From: Herbaspirillum sp. Sphag64
GTDB taxonomy: Bacteria; Pseudomonadota; Gammaproteobacteria; Burkholderiales; Burkholderiaceae_D
Assembly (NCBI RefSeq): GCF_014192645.1
Contig: NZ_JACHYE010000007.1
Span: 124,001-188,000, forward strand
Reading direction: 5' to 3'
DNA length: 64,000 nucleotides
Positions 1 to 8,713 of the stretch are shown piece after piece. The notes under the pieces are model-generated. The model searched no databases and was not told the DNA's origin. It worked only from the letters and a program-made list of their open reading frames with translations. Made by a program: the position numbers and the translations under genes. Every line of letters begins with the position of its first letter. The stretch's first letter is position 1.

Positions 1-1313
1 TGACGCGCAAGCCTTGGGTGAAGTCGTCATTGGCACCTGGCTCGAAGACGGTTGCGTTGTATCTGGAAGAGGCTGGTTTGACAAACGATCTGGAGCAACT
101 TGGCTTTGGTATCGTGGCGTTTGCCTGCACCACCTGCAACGGTATGTCGGGCGCGCTGGATCCCGTCATTCAGCAGGAAATCATTGATCGCGATCTTTAT
201 GCGACGGCTGTGCTGTCGGGCAATCGCAACTTCGACGGTCGTATCCACCCTTACGCCAAGCAAGCCTTCCTCGCTTCGCCGCCATTGGTGGTGGCCTACG
301 CCATTGCCGGCACCATCCGTTTTGATATTGAAAAGGACGTACTGGGCGTTGATCGCACGACCGGCAAGGAAATTCGCCTCAAGGATATCTGGCCCAGCGA
401 TGCCGAGATTGATGCCGTGGTCAAGAGCGCGGTCAAGCCTGAGCAGTTCCGCAATGTCTATACCCCGATGTTTGCCGTGCAGCAGGGCAAGGATGAGCAG
501 GTCAGCCCGCTCTACGACTGGCGTGCCATGAGCACCTACATCCGCCGTCCACCGTATTGGGAAGGCGCATTGGCCGGTGAGCGTACCTTGCGTGGCATGC
601 GTCCTCTGGCAGTGCTGCCGGACAATATCACCACCGATCACCTGTCGCCGTCGAATGCAATCCTGCCCGATTCAGCTGCCGGTGAATATCTGGCCAAGAT
701 GGGTTTGCCAGAGGAAGACTTCAACTCTTATGCAACCCACCGAGGCGATCACCTGACCGCGCTGCGTGCGACCTTTGCCAATCCACAACTGGTCAATGAA
801 ATGGCGGTCGTCAATGGCGAAGTCAAAAAGGGATCGCTGGCACGGGTGGAACCGGATGGTAGCGTCATACGCATGTGGGAAGCGATTGAAACCTACCTCA
901 ACCGCAAGCAGCCGCTGATCATTATCGCTGGTGCTGACTACGGTCAGGGATCGTCGCGTGACTGGGCTGCCAAAGGGGTGCGTCTGGCGGGTGTGGAAGT
1001 GATCGTGGCAGAAGGCTTTGAGCGGATTCATCGCACCAATCTGATCGGCATGGGCGTGATTCCGCTGGAGTTCAAGCCCGGCGTAACCCGCAAGACGCTG
1101 GGTATCGACGGTACCGAAACGTTTGATGTGATCGGTACCCGTACGCCGCGTGCCGACCTGACGCTGGTCATCCACCGCAAGAATGGCGAGCGGGTGGAAG
1201 TTCCTGTGACGTGCCGTCTCGATACTGCGGAGGAAGTTTCGATCTATGAAGCCGGTGGCGTACTGCAACGCTTCGCACAGGATTTCCTGGCTTCGACGGT
1301 CAAGGCTGCCTGA
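1..1313 (+). CDS. acnD: Fe/S-dependent 2-methylcitrate dehydratase AcnD (C-terminal part)
   Basis: The gene is already open at the left edge: codons run in frame from base 3 (TRKPWVKSS), so the GTG at 18 is internal and not a start. About 436 residues remain of a family usually near 860. The family dehydrates 2-methylcitrate in the 2-methylcitrate cycle, which consumes propionyl-CoA, and replaces PrpD when PrpF is present. Visible motifs are CTTCNGMSG with the CxxC that ligates the Fe-S cluster, TTDHLSPSNAI, and the swivel-domain motif QGSSRDWAAKG. The adjacent prpF is what separates AcnD from ordinary aconitase. Inference: prpB and prpC probably lie just left of the window. Confidence 0.93.
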   Translation, partial: TRKPWVKSSLAPGSKTVALYLEEAGLTNDLEQLGFGIVAFACTTCNGMSGALDPVIQQEIIDRDLYATAVLSGNRNFDGRIHPYAKQAFLASPPLVVAYAIAGTIRFDIEKDVLGVDRTTGKEIRLKDIWPSDAEIDAVVKSAVKPEQFRNVYTPMFAVQQGKDEQVSPLYDWRAMSTYIRRPPYWEGALAGERTLRGMRPLAVLPDNITTDHLSPSNAILPDSAAGEYLAKMGLPEEDFNSYATHRGDHLTALRATFANPQLVNEMAVVNGEVKKGSLARVEPDGSVIRMWEAIETYLNRKQPLIIIAGADYGQGSSRDWAAKGVRLAGVEVIVAEGFERIHRTNLIGMGVIPLEFKPGVTRKTLGIDGTETFDVIGTRTPRADLTLVIHRKNGERVEVPVTCRLDTAEEVSIYEAGGVLQRFAQDFLASTVKAA

Positions 1314-1343
1314 GTCACACAGAGTGAGCAGAAAGGAATAACG

Positions 1344-2534
1344 ATGTCACACGTACCTCAAATCAAGATACCGGCCACCTATATTCGTGGTGGTACCAGT
1401 AAAGGCGTGTTTTTTCGCTTGCAGGATTTGCCTGCGGCAGCACAAGTCCCCGGGGCCGCACGTGATGCACTGCTACTGCGTGTGATTGGTAGTCCCGACC
1501 CCTATGGCAAGCAGATCGACGGTATGGGCGGCGCTACCTCCAGCACCAGCAAGACGGTGATTTTGTCTAAATCCAGTCGTCCGGACCACGATGTGGATTA
1601 CTTGTTCGGTCAGGTATCCATCGATAGCGCCTTCGTCGACTGGAGCGGTAATTGCGGCAACCTGTCGGCTGCGGTCGGCTCGTTTGCCATCAGCAGTGGT
1701 CTGATTGATGCCAGCCGGATTCCTGCCAACGGTATGTGCACGGTGCGGGTCTGGCAAGCCAATATCAGCAAGACCATCATTGCCCATGTACCGATCACCG
1801 ACGGACAGGTGCAGGAAACTGGCGACTTCGAGCTCGATGGCGTGACCTTTCCGGCAGCGGAGGTGCAACTGGAATTCCTCGATCCGGCAGCCGAGGAGGA
1901 GGGTGCTGGCGGTGCCATGTTCCCGACCGGCAATCTGGTTGATCAACTCGATGTCCCTGGTGTTGGCAGTTTCAACGCCACCATGATCAATGCCGGTATC
2001 CCGACCATTTTCCTCAATGCGAAAGAGTTGGGTTACACCGGCACCGAATTGCAGGATGCAATCAACAGCGATCCGGTTGCACTGGCCCGCTTCGAGACCA
2101 TTCGTGCCCACGGTGCGGTGCGGATGGGTTTGATCAAACAGATTGACGAAGCGGCCAAGCGCCAGCACACCCCCAAGGTCGCGTTTGTCGCCGCACCAAG
2201 CGATTACGTCGCCTCCAGTGGTAAGCCGGTCAAGGCTGCTGATGTCGATTTACTGGTGCGCGCCATGTCCATGGGCAAATTGCATCACGCGATGATGGGT
2301 ACCGCTGCAGTTGCCATTGGCACTGCGGCAGCCATCCCCGGTACGCTGGTGAATCTGGCCGCTGGCGGTGGTGCACGTAGTGCGGTGCGGTTCGGTCATC
2401 CTTCGGGCAGCTTGCGGGTTGGCGCTGAAGCCAGGCAGATCGACGGTGAATGGAGCGTGACCAAAGCCATCATGAGCCGCAGTGCACGGGTATTGATGGA
2501 GGGGTGGGTAAGAGTACCGGGCGACACATTCTAA
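1344..2534 (+). CDS. prpF: 2-methylaconitate cis-trans isomerase PrpF
   Basis: This 396-residue protein belongs to the PrpF family, which works with AcnD by isomerising the 2-methylaconitate it makes so that the cycle can continue. The N-terminus (PATYIRGGTSKGVFF) and the GGARSAVRFGHPSG stretch near the C-terminus are typical of the family. The ATG follows AAGGAAT at close spacing. It begins 30 bases after the acnD stop, which fits an acnD-prpF operon. No prpD is visible in the window, consistent with use of the AcnD/PrpF route. Confidence 0.94.
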   Translation: MSHVPQIKIPATYIRGGTSKGVFFRLQDLPAAAQVPGAARDALLLRVIGSPDPYGKQIDGMGGATSSTSKTVILSKSSRPDHDVDYLFGQVSIDSAFVDWSGNCGNLSAAVGSFAISSGLIDASRIPANGMCTVRVWQANISKTIIAHVPITDGQVQETGDFELDGVTFPAAEVQLEFLDPAAEEEGAGGAMFPTGNLVDQLDVPGVGSFNATMINAGIPTIFLNAKELGYTGTELQDAINSDPVALARFETIRAHGAVRMGLIKQIDEAAKRQHTPKVAFVAAPSDYVASSGKPVKAADVDLLVRAMSMGKLHHAMMGTAAVAIGTAAAIPGTLVNLAAGGGARSAVRFGHPSGSLRVGAEARQIDGEWSVTKAIMSRSARVLMEGWVRVPGDTF

Positions 2535-2575
2535 ACACACAGCCACTGTCATAAAGTGGCGTTGGAGGAGACACC

Positions 2576-4471
2576 ATGAATTTCGCATCGTTGTATCAGC
2601 AATCCATTGACGATCCCGGTACGTTCTGGGCCAATGAAGCCCAACGTATCGACTGGCACAAGCCGTTTTTGCAAACGCTGGATTATTCCCGCGCGCCATT
2701 TGCACGCTGGTTTCTGGAGGGTGAAACCAATCTTTGTCACAATGCTGTGGATCGCCATCTGGCCGAACGGGGCGATCAGAATGCACTGATTGCAGTTTCC
2801 ACCGAAACCAATACGGAAAAGGTCTACAGTTTCCGCGAGCTGCACCGCGAAGTCAGTGCCATGGCAGCGATGATGCAGGCACTGGGGGTCAGGCGTGGTG
2901 ACCGTGTGCTGATCTACATGCCCATGATTGCAGAAGCCGTATTTGCCATGCTCGCCTGTGCGCGTATCGGTGCTGTACATTCCGTGGTGTTTGGCGGCTT
3001 TGCGTCCAGTAGTCTGGCAACCCGGATTGACGATGCCCAACCATGCCTGATTGTGTCGGCCGATGCCGGCTCGCGGGGTGGCAAGGTTGTGCCGTATAAA
3101 GGTTTGCTGGATCAGGCAATTGGTCTGGCTGAACACAAGCCGCATCGTGTATTGCTGGTCAACCGAGGTCTGGCCGAACTACCCATGACACCCGAGCGCG
3201 ATGTTGATTACACGACTTTACGCCCGAATTATCTGGATATTCAGGTGCCGGTAGTCTGGCTGGAATCGAATGAGCCTTCTTATGTACTTTACACCTCCGG
3301 TACCACTGGCAAGCCCAAGGGCGTACAACGCGATGTCGGTGGCTATGCCACGGCGCTGGCGGCATCGATGCAGCATGTGTTCTGTGCTCAGCCTGGTGAA
3401 ACCTATTTCTGTACCTCTGACATTGGCTGGGTGGTTGGTCACTCCTATATCGTCTATGGACCATTGATTGCCGGCATGGCAACGATTCTTTACGAAGGCT
3501 TACCGGTATTGGCGACCACACCAGGTGACGCGGGAATCTGGTGGCGACTGGTCGAGAAGTACAAAGTCACCCGAATGTTCTCGGCACCGACGGCAATTCG
3601 TGTGCTCAAGAAGCAACCGGCTGAATATATGAGCAAGTACGACCTGTCGTCATTGAAGACGTTGTATCTGGCAGGCGAGCCGCTCGATGAAACCACCTCC
3701 AACTGGATTTCAGGCGCGCTTGGTGTGCCGGTGATCGACAATTATTGGCAAACCGAGAGTGGCTGGCCGATTCTGTCGATTGCCCGTGGTCTGGACGACA
3801 AGCCAACCCGGCTGGGAAGCCCCGGTGCGCCGCTGTATGGCTACAAGATGCACATCATGAATGAAAGTACCGGGGAAATCTGCGGCGATAACGAGAAAGG
3901 TGTCGTGGTCATTGAAGGGCCGCTGCCGCCGGGTTGCATGCAGACCGTCTATCGCGATGATGAGCGCTTCGTGAATACCTACTGGTCGAACTTCCCGAAA
4001 CAGGTGTATTCCACCTTTGACTGGGGCATTCGTGACAGTGATGGTTATTACTTCATCCTTGGCCGTACCGATGACGTAATCAACGTTGCTGGTCATCGAC
4101 TGGGCACGCGTGAAATCGAAGAGAGCATTTCCAGCCATACCAATGTTTCCGAGGTCGCTGTCGTAGGCGTGGAAGACAAGCTGAAGGGGCAGGTCGCGAT
4201 TGCATTCGTGATTCCAAAGAAAGCCGATGGCATCGTTACTGCTGAAGGACGTCAGGCACTTGAGGCGGAAATCATGCGTGTCGTCGACAAGCAGATTGGC
4301 GCTGTCGGCCGGCCATCACGGGTGCACTTTGTCAGTGCCTTGCCCAAGACACGCTCTGGCAAGTTGCTGCGGCGTTCTATCCAGGCCATCTGTGAGGGGC
4401 GTGATCCGGGTGATCTGACGACCATTGAAGATCCTAGTTCGCTGCAGCAGATCAGGGCCTGCCTGCAATAA
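2576..4471 (+). CDS. prpE: Propionate--CoA ligase PrpE
   Basis: This 631-residue AMP-forming acyl-CoA synthetase activates propionate to propionyl-CoA and so feeds the 2-methylcitrate cycle encoded just upstream. The adenylate motif YTSGTTGKPKG lies at about residues 239-249. The C-terminal PKTRSGKLLRR carries the conserved lysine (about K596) that is acetylated in related acyl-CoA synthetases. The N-terminal acetyl-CoA synthetase domain is present. The ATG at 2576 follows GGAGGAGACACC. It starts 41 bases after prpF and ends at a strong terminator, so it is probably the last gene of the operon. PrpE is preferred over Acs because of the 631-residue length and the neighbours. Confidence 0.93.
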   Translation: MNFASLYQQSIDDPGTFWANEAQRIDWHKPFLQTLDYSRAPFARWFLEGETNLCHNAVDRHLAERGDQNALIAVSTETNTEKVYSFRELHREVSAMAAMMQALGVRRGDRVLIYMPMIAEAVFAMLACARIGAVHSVVFGGFASSSLATRIDDAQPCLIVSADAGSRGGKVVPYKGLLDQAIGLAEHKPHRVLLVNRGLAELPMTPERDVDYTTLRPNYLDIQVPVVWLESNEPSYVLYTSGTTGKPKGVQRDVGGYATALAASMQHVFCAQPGETYFCTSDIGWVVGHSYIVYGPLIAGMATILYEGLPVLATTPGDAGIWWRLVEKYKVTRMFSAPTAIRVLKKQPAEYMSKYDLSSLKTLYLAGEPLDETTSNWISGALGVPVIDNYWQTESGWPILSIARGLDDKPTRLGSPGAPLYGYKMHIMNESTGEICGDNEKGVVVIEGPLPPGCMQTVYRDDERFVNTYWSNFPKQVYSTFDWGIRDSDGYYFILGRTDDVINVAGHRLGTREIEESISSHTNVSEVAVVGVEDKLKGQVAIAFVIPKKADGIVTAEGRQALEAEIMRVVDKQIGAVGRPSRVHFVSALPKTRSGKLLRRSIQAICEGRDPGDLTTIEDPSSLQQIRACLQ

Positions 4472-4489
4472 ATGTGCTGTTTTTGGATG

Positions 4490-4525
4490 CGGCCGGTGCA
4501 GCAATGCACCGGCCGTTCTTATTTT
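4490..4525 (+). terminator. Rho-independent terminator after prpE
   Basis: A perfect 11-bp stem, CGGCCGGTGCA (4490-4500) against TGCACCGGCCG (4505-4515), has a GCAA loop and is followed by TTCTTATTTT. It lies 18 bases beyond the prpE stop and closes the propionate operon. Confidence 0.9.
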
Positions 4526-4570
4526 GGGTACACTAGCTGGCTTCAGCATCAGCCTGCGTAATTGCTTCTC

Positions 4571-5062
4571 ATGAACTCTCCTATCCGTCCAGTCACGGTA
4601 GCCGACGCTGCTGCCATCTGCGAGATCTACAATCATTACGTCACCACCACAGGGATCAGTTTTGAGCTGGAACCGGTGAGCGTGGAGCAGATGACACAGC
4701 GGATCACTGATATTGCATCGCGCTATGCCTGGTTGGTGTACGAAGAACAGGGACGGGTACTGGGATATGCTTATGCCAGCCAGTGGAAGCCCCGTCTGGC
4801 GTACCGTTATTCGGTCGAGAGTTCGGTGTACCTTGCTGCGGATAGTGGCGGTAAGGGCGTGGGTGCACAGCTGTATGGCGCCTTGTTTGCGCAGTTGAAG
4901 CAACGTGAGGTGCACGTCATCATGGCCGGAATCGCGCTACCAAATGCGGCCAGTATCGGATTGCACGAGAAAATGGGGTTCGTTAAGGTCGGACACTTCA
5001 GGGAAGTTGGCAACAAATTCGACCAGTGGCTTGATGTCGGCTACTGGCAACTGATTCTGTAA
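4571..5062 (+). CDS. GNAT family N-acetyltransferase (phosphinothricin/methionine-sulfone acetyltransferase-like)
   Basis: This 163-residue single-domain acetyltransferase resembles the Pat/MnaT group that acetylates phosphinothricin, methionine sulfone or methionine sulfoximine. Family marks are the opening PIRPVTVADAAAICEIYN, the central ESSVYLAADSGGKGVG, which is the acetyl-CoA pyrophosphate-binding loop region, and the ending KMGFVKVGHFREVG. I chose the ATG at 4571; a TTG three codons earlier is less likely. The next gene starts 11 bases downstream, so the two are probably co-transcribed. The substrate cannot be fixed from sequence. Confidence 0.85.
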   Translation: MNSPIRPVTVADAAAICEIYNHYVTTTGISFELEPVSVEQMTQRITDIASRYAWLVYEEQGRVLGYAYASQWKPRLAYRYSVESSVYLAADSGGKGVGAQLYGALFAQLKQREVHVIMAGIALPNAASIGLHEKMGFVKVGHFREVGNKFDQWLDVGYWQLIL

Positions 5063-5073
5063 GAGGTAGTCAC

Positions 5074-5331
5074 ATGCGATCGACCAAGGCCACGGGCGCA
5101 ATCGAGCGCCTCAATACACGTGCTGGCACGCGCCAGTATTCGATGGTACGTACCGCTGCAGAACTGTTTTATCTGGTCCAGCGTACACCTGACAATCCTG
5201 CAGAGAAACTCTGTGAGCCCTTGCCGTTAGATGAGTTTGTTACCTTCGTCAATGCCTACGGACCACAGAAGCCCAAACGGGTGAGCAAGCTCGACGTCGC
5301 TTTTGAGAAACAGCTCCTGAAAAAGCCTTGA
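5074..5331 (+). CDS. Small conserved-looking protein of unknown function
   Basis: This 85-residue basic protein is not recognised. It has no signal peptide or membrane segment. The N-terminal half is rich in Arg and Thr (ATGAIERLNTRAGTRQYS), followed by a likely helix (MVRTAAELFYLVQR) and a lysine-rich tail (FEKQLLKKP). It sits 11 bases after the acetyltransferase gene, and its stop touches the beginning of the AraC regulator frame. That tight packing suggests it is real and part of a three-gene transcript. No function is proposed. Confidence 0.6.
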   Translation: MRSTKATGAIERLNTRAGTRQYSMVRTAAELFYLVQRTPDNPAEKLCEPLPLDEFVTFVNAYGPQKPKRVSKLDVAFEKQLLKKP

Positions 5332-5345
5332 ATCCAAGGGCTCGC

Positions 5346-6176
5346 ATGATCATCCTGCCTGCTCCACGCGTGCCGCAAAAAGACTGGATTTGGCGCTCAC
5401 ATACGTCAGGCATGGAGCGTATCGAAGCCTTTTTTCACGGCCGCGGCTATGGAATGCATCGTCACGATACGTATGCGATCGGCATTACTCTCCACGGTAT
5501 TCAGTCGTTCCAGTACCAGAAGGAAATGCGACACAGTCTGCCCGGAAATACCATTGCACTTTATCCGGATGAGCCCCATGACGGGCAGGCAGGTGATGCG
5601 ACCGGGTTTCATTATCGCATGCTCTATATCGAGCCTGCATTGTTGCAGGAATCATTAGGTGGTGTAATCCTGCCGTTTGTGCCAACGGGTATCTCAAGCA
5701 ATCCTCACTTATTTGTCGCCGTACGTAACTTGCTGACACATTTGGACGCGACGGTCGAAACGCTTGAGCAGGAAGATGGTATTTTCGAACTGGCCCAGGC
5801 GATGGAAATGGCTTCTGGTGCGCGACCCCGTCGTCATCGCGCTGATTTTCGGATGGCACAATTAGCCCGCGAGTACCTTCATGCAGCAATTGATCGTCAG
5901 GTATCGCTGGAGGAGGTCGCTCAGGCAGTTGGCCGTGATCGCTGGAGTCTGACTCGTGACTTTCGCAGTTTTTTTGGTACCAGCCCTTATCGTTATCTGA
6001 GTCTGCGTCGGCTGGATATGGCGCGGCGACTCATGTTGCAGAACATGGCATTGACCGACGTTGCTGCCAACTCCGGCTTTGCTGATCAAAGTCATTTGAC
6101 CCGACTGTTTACTAAAACGTATGGCATGTCACCAGCACGGTGGCTGCGTATCGCCAGGGCATGCAGTAGTTACTGA
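5346..6176 (+). CDS. AraC family transcriptional regulator
   Basis: This regulator of about 276 residues has an N-terminal cupin-like AraC sensing domain (FFHGRGYGMHRHDTYAIGIT, with paired histidines) and a C-terminal double helix-turn-helix. The HTH region is marked by SLEEVAQAVGRDRWSLTRDF and LTDVAANSGFADQSHLTRLF, ending in the usual YGMSPARW. The ATG at 5346 has AAGGG upstream at good spacing. A TTG at 5328 that overlaps the previous stop would give six more residues. The effector is unknown. Likely targets are its own cluster or the cupin gene downstream. Confidence 0.88.
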   Translation: MIILPAPRVPQKDWIWRSHTSGMERIEAFFHGRGYGMHRHDTYAIGITLHGIQSFQYQKEMRHSLPGNTIALYPDEPHDGQAGDATGFHYRMLYIEPALLQESLGGVILPFVPTGISSNPHLFVAVRNLLTHLDATVETLEQEDGIFELAQAMEMASGARPRRHRADFRMAQLAREYLHAAIDRQVSLEEVAQAVGRDRWSLTRDFRSFFGTSPYRYLSLRRLDMARRLMLQNMALTDVAANSGFADQSHLTRLFTKTYGMSPARWLRIARACSSY

Positions 6177-6270
6177 TGAAAAATTTCTTATTGTGGTAGT
6201 TGCACAATCGTTCAAGACGCTTTATCAGGCATGACGTACTCTCGGGTTTTCTTTTTCATCCGGAGTGCTC

Positions 6271-6651
6271 ATGGTCAAGCAGCCAACAACATTTCAAGCA
6301 ATCAATTTCAAGCAGAAGCTTTCTTTGTTCAGTGAGCAATGGTCGCAGCGCGTGATCGCCGAAATGAACGACTATCAATTCAAACTAGCCAAACTGGAAG
6401 GGGATTTCATTTGGCATGCCCACGCTGACACTGATGAGGTATTTATTATTCTCGACGGCCAGTTGCGCATCGATTTTCGCGATGGCGCAGTGCATTTATC
6501 CAGTGGTGACATGTTTGTTGTACCCAAAGGGGTCGAGCACAAGCCGTTTGCAGAGAGTGAAGTTAGTGTCTTGCTTGTTGAGCCACGTGGTGTGATCAAT
6601 ACCGGTAGCGAAAATAACGAACGCACACGTGCCAATGATGTCTGGATATGA
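6271..6651 (+). CDS. Cupin domain protein
   Basis: This protein of about 126 residues has one cupin fold. The first cupin motif is HAHADTDEVFIILDGQLRI, with metal-ligand histidines and a glutamate. The second is GDMFVVPKGVEHKPF. Small cupins of this type are stand-alone metal-binding enzymes or sensors, and the substrate cannot be told here. I prefer the ATG at 6271 because GGAG lies five bases upstream; a GTG at 6265 overlaps that GGAG. It follows the AraC regulator by 94 bases and converges on the exonuclease III gene. Confidence 0.82.
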   Translation: MVKQPTTFQAINFKQKLSLFSEQWSQRVIAEMNDYQFKLAKLEGDFIWHAHADTDEVFIILDGQLRIDFRDGAVHLSSGDMFVVPKGVEHKPFAESEVSVLLVEPRGVINTGSENNERTRANDVWI

Positions 6652-6669
6652 TGCCATTTTGCTGCGTCG

Positions 6670-6695
6670 CCGCCCACTTATAGTTGCGTGGGCGG
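6670..6695. terminator. Hairpin between convergent cupin and xth genes
   Basis: An 8-bp perfect stem, CCGCCCAC (6670-6677) against GTGGGCGG (6688-6695), sits between the stops of two convergent genes. There is no uridine tract, so it may be only a weak or factor-assisted terminator. Confidence 0.45.
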
Positions 6696-6704
6696 TGTAT
6701 TCAC

Positions 6705-7469
6705 TTAGCTCAGCGTCGCCACAACTGGCGCGTGATCCGATGGCTGTTCCCATTTGCGCGGTATCTTGTCGATCACGCAGGCGGTGCATTGCGCTGCCAG
6801 TGGTGCGCTCAGCAGGATATGGTCGATTCGCATGCCGCGATTGAGGCGGAATCCCATTTGTCGATAATCCCACCAGCTGAACAGCTTCTCTGCTTGCTCG
6901 AACTGGCGGAAGGAATCGCTGAAGCCCATGTCCAGCAACTGCTGGAAGGCCGCACGTTCTTCAGGCGAAACCAGATTCTGTCCGACCCAGGCGGCAGGGT
7001 CGTGCACGTCACGATCTTCCGGCGCGATGTTGTAATCGCCCAATAAAGCCAGTTTGGCGTGTTGTTGTTGCTCCTGTGCCAGCCAGGTATGCAGTGCTGC
7101 CAGCCATTTCAGTTTGTATTGAAATTTATCTGAATCGGGAGCCTGCCCATTGGGGATGTAGGCGCAGACTATGCGCATACCTTCAATGGTGGCGGCGATG
7201 ATGCGCTGTTGCTCATCGTCAAACAAGGGATTGTTCTTGACCACGTCGGTGATCTCATGGCGCGACAGGATGGCTACGCCGTTATAGGTCTTTTGACCGG
7301 TGTAGACGACTTGATAACCAGCTGCATTGATTTCGGCGACGGGGAATTTATCGTCGGTCAATTTGGTTTCCTGCAGACATAGCACGTCAACCGGGTTGTC
7401 AGTGAGCCATTGGAGGACTTGTGGCAGGCGTACTTTCAGTGAGTTAACGTTCCAGGTAGCGATTTTCAT
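6705..7469 (-). CDS. xth: Exodeoxyribonuclease III
   Basis: This 254-residue endonuclease/exonuclease/phosphatase-fold enzyme cleaves DNA at abasic sites and trims 3' ends in base excision repair. It opens with MKIATWNVNSLKVRLPQ, holding the catalytic Asn. The metal-binding glutamate lies in LCLQETKL. GDYNIAP carries the Asp/Asn pair, and the ending SDHAPVVATL supplies the catalytic Asp-His. Length matches the XthA family. It stands alone on the minus strand. Confidence 0.93.
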   Translation of the reverse strand: MKIATWNVNSLKVRLPQVLQWLTDNPVDVLCLQETKLTDDKFPVAEINAAGYQVVYTGQKTYNGVAILSRHEITDVVKNNPLFDDEQQRIIAATIEGMRIVCAYIPNGQAPDSDKFQYKLKWLAALHTWLAQEQQQHAKLALLGDYNIAPEDRDVHDPAAWVGQNLVSPEERAAFQQLLDMGFSDSFRQFEQAEKLFSWWDYRQMGFRLNRGMRIDHILLSAPLAAQCTACVIDKIPRKWEQPSDHAPVVATLS

Positions 7470-7691
7470 GGATAGTGCAAGGCCTTAAATTGAGAGGAAT
7501 GCAACGGCTCCTGACCGCCAGCGATGGCTGTCACGTTCCTCGGTCAAAACAAAGCGAGATAGTACCGCAACTAGTCTGATTTTTACTGAAGCCGCGGATG
7601 GTATCGAACTGGTAGAAGCGGTCGAACGGATGCGGTAGATCGTTGATCGCACTGGCGTTGGTAATGCATAGGCGATTTCAAGCGAATGACT

Positions 7692-7721
7692 GTGTAAAAA
7701 ACGCCTCGTATCGGAGGCGTT
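7692..7721 (-). terminator. Terminator of the mipA-like gene
   Basis: An 8-bp stem (7700-7707 with 7714-7721, core ACGCCTC/GAGGCGT) has a 6-base loop. Read on the minus strand it is followed by TTTTTT. It lies just beyond the stop at 7729. The 7470-7690 stretch next to it shows nothing else recognisable. Confidence 0.85.
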
Positions 7722-7728
7722 GTTGAGT

Positions 7729-8538
7729 TTATTTGAAGCGATAACTGAGTGTTACGAAGCCAAGATTTTCAATGTTGCGATTGACGATAGGACTATTGGT
7801 AATGCCTCGACCAAGCCAGGTGCGGCGCAAGGTGATATTGGCGACCCAGGTTGGTGTAATTGAATACTCGGCACTTAGCGCCAGAATGGTGTTGGTAGAA
7901 GCGCTGCCGCTGTAAGCGCGATAACCACTGGCAGCCGATTCGGCCGAGGTCACGCCGTAGAAATAGTTGTTGTAGCTGGCGCTCTGGCGCACGGCACCGA
8001 TTTGCGGATAGACTGCCAGTGCACCTGCATCGAGCTCTACAGCATAAATCGCTTCGAAAAAGCTCCCGTGTGAGCTACCTACGTCATAAAAGCCATTCAG
8101 GAAGAAGGCACCGAAAGGCGTTTCCTGGTAGGTGCCGATACCCAGCGGTATCGCATCATTACGCCGCTGCAGTCCATTCGATGCATCATGGCCATCGAAA
8201 TTGATGCGCGTTGAAAACTCAAGATAACCATCGCCCATTTGCAAGGTCTTGACGCCAAAGGTATCGAGACGACCAAAGAAACGTCCGTAATCGCCATAGA
8301 TGTATGGCAGCGGAGATACCGTAGCTTTTTTGCCGAGCACATTCTGATCCATGCGAATGGCCCCCAAGCCGAGATCGCCGACATAGTGATCGGTCAGATC
8401 GGTCGGCGAAGTGGTGGGCGAGCTTGTCACGGCCGGGTCTGAAGGTGCGGATTGCTGTGCCAGCGCTTGTTGCGCCAACAGTAGAAAAGCGACACACAGA
8501 AGGGGTTTTAACATGGCAGGCACTTTCGTCTGATTCAT
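7729..8538 (-). CDS. mipA: MipA/OmpV family outer-membrane protein
   Basis: This protein of about 269 residues has a Sec signal peptide (LKPLLCVAFLLLAQQALAQQ) and then a beta-barrel-like sequence of alternating aromatic and polar residues. It ends in SYRFK, a typical outer-membrane terminal aromatic signature. The stretch YFYGVTSAESAASGYRAYSG is a hallmark of the MipA/OmpV (MltA-interacting) family. The family scaffolds murein enzymes or acts as a porin, and the sequence does not say which. The start could instead be the Met at 8514, which would leave a standard-length signal peptide. Confidence 0.85.
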   Translation of the reverse strand: MNQTKVPAMLKPLLCVAFLLLAQQALAQQSAPSDPAVTSSPTTSPTDLTDHYVGDLGLGAIRMDQNVLGKKATVSPLPYIYGDYGRFFGRLDTFGVKTLQMGDGYLEFSTRINFDGHDASNGLQRRNDAIPLGIGTYQETPFGAFFLNGFYDVGSSHGSFFEAIYAVELDAGALAVYPQIGAVRQSASYNNYFYGVTSAESAASGYRAYSGSASTNTILALSAEYSITPTWVANITLRRTWLGRGITNSPIVNRNIENLGFVTLSYRFK

Positions 8539-8713
8539 CTGTCGTTGAGCAGACGAGAGCCTAACATGGGAGTTCCAGTCTTGACTATTGGCTAGTGGAG
8601 TGGAACAGTCCGTCGTTTGATCTTGATGTTAATTTGTGCCATCAACGTCGCAGGTATGACACATTTGGTGCTGTGAGCGGCTACCGTTGTCATTATTTTG
8701 TGCCGCAGTCGAA

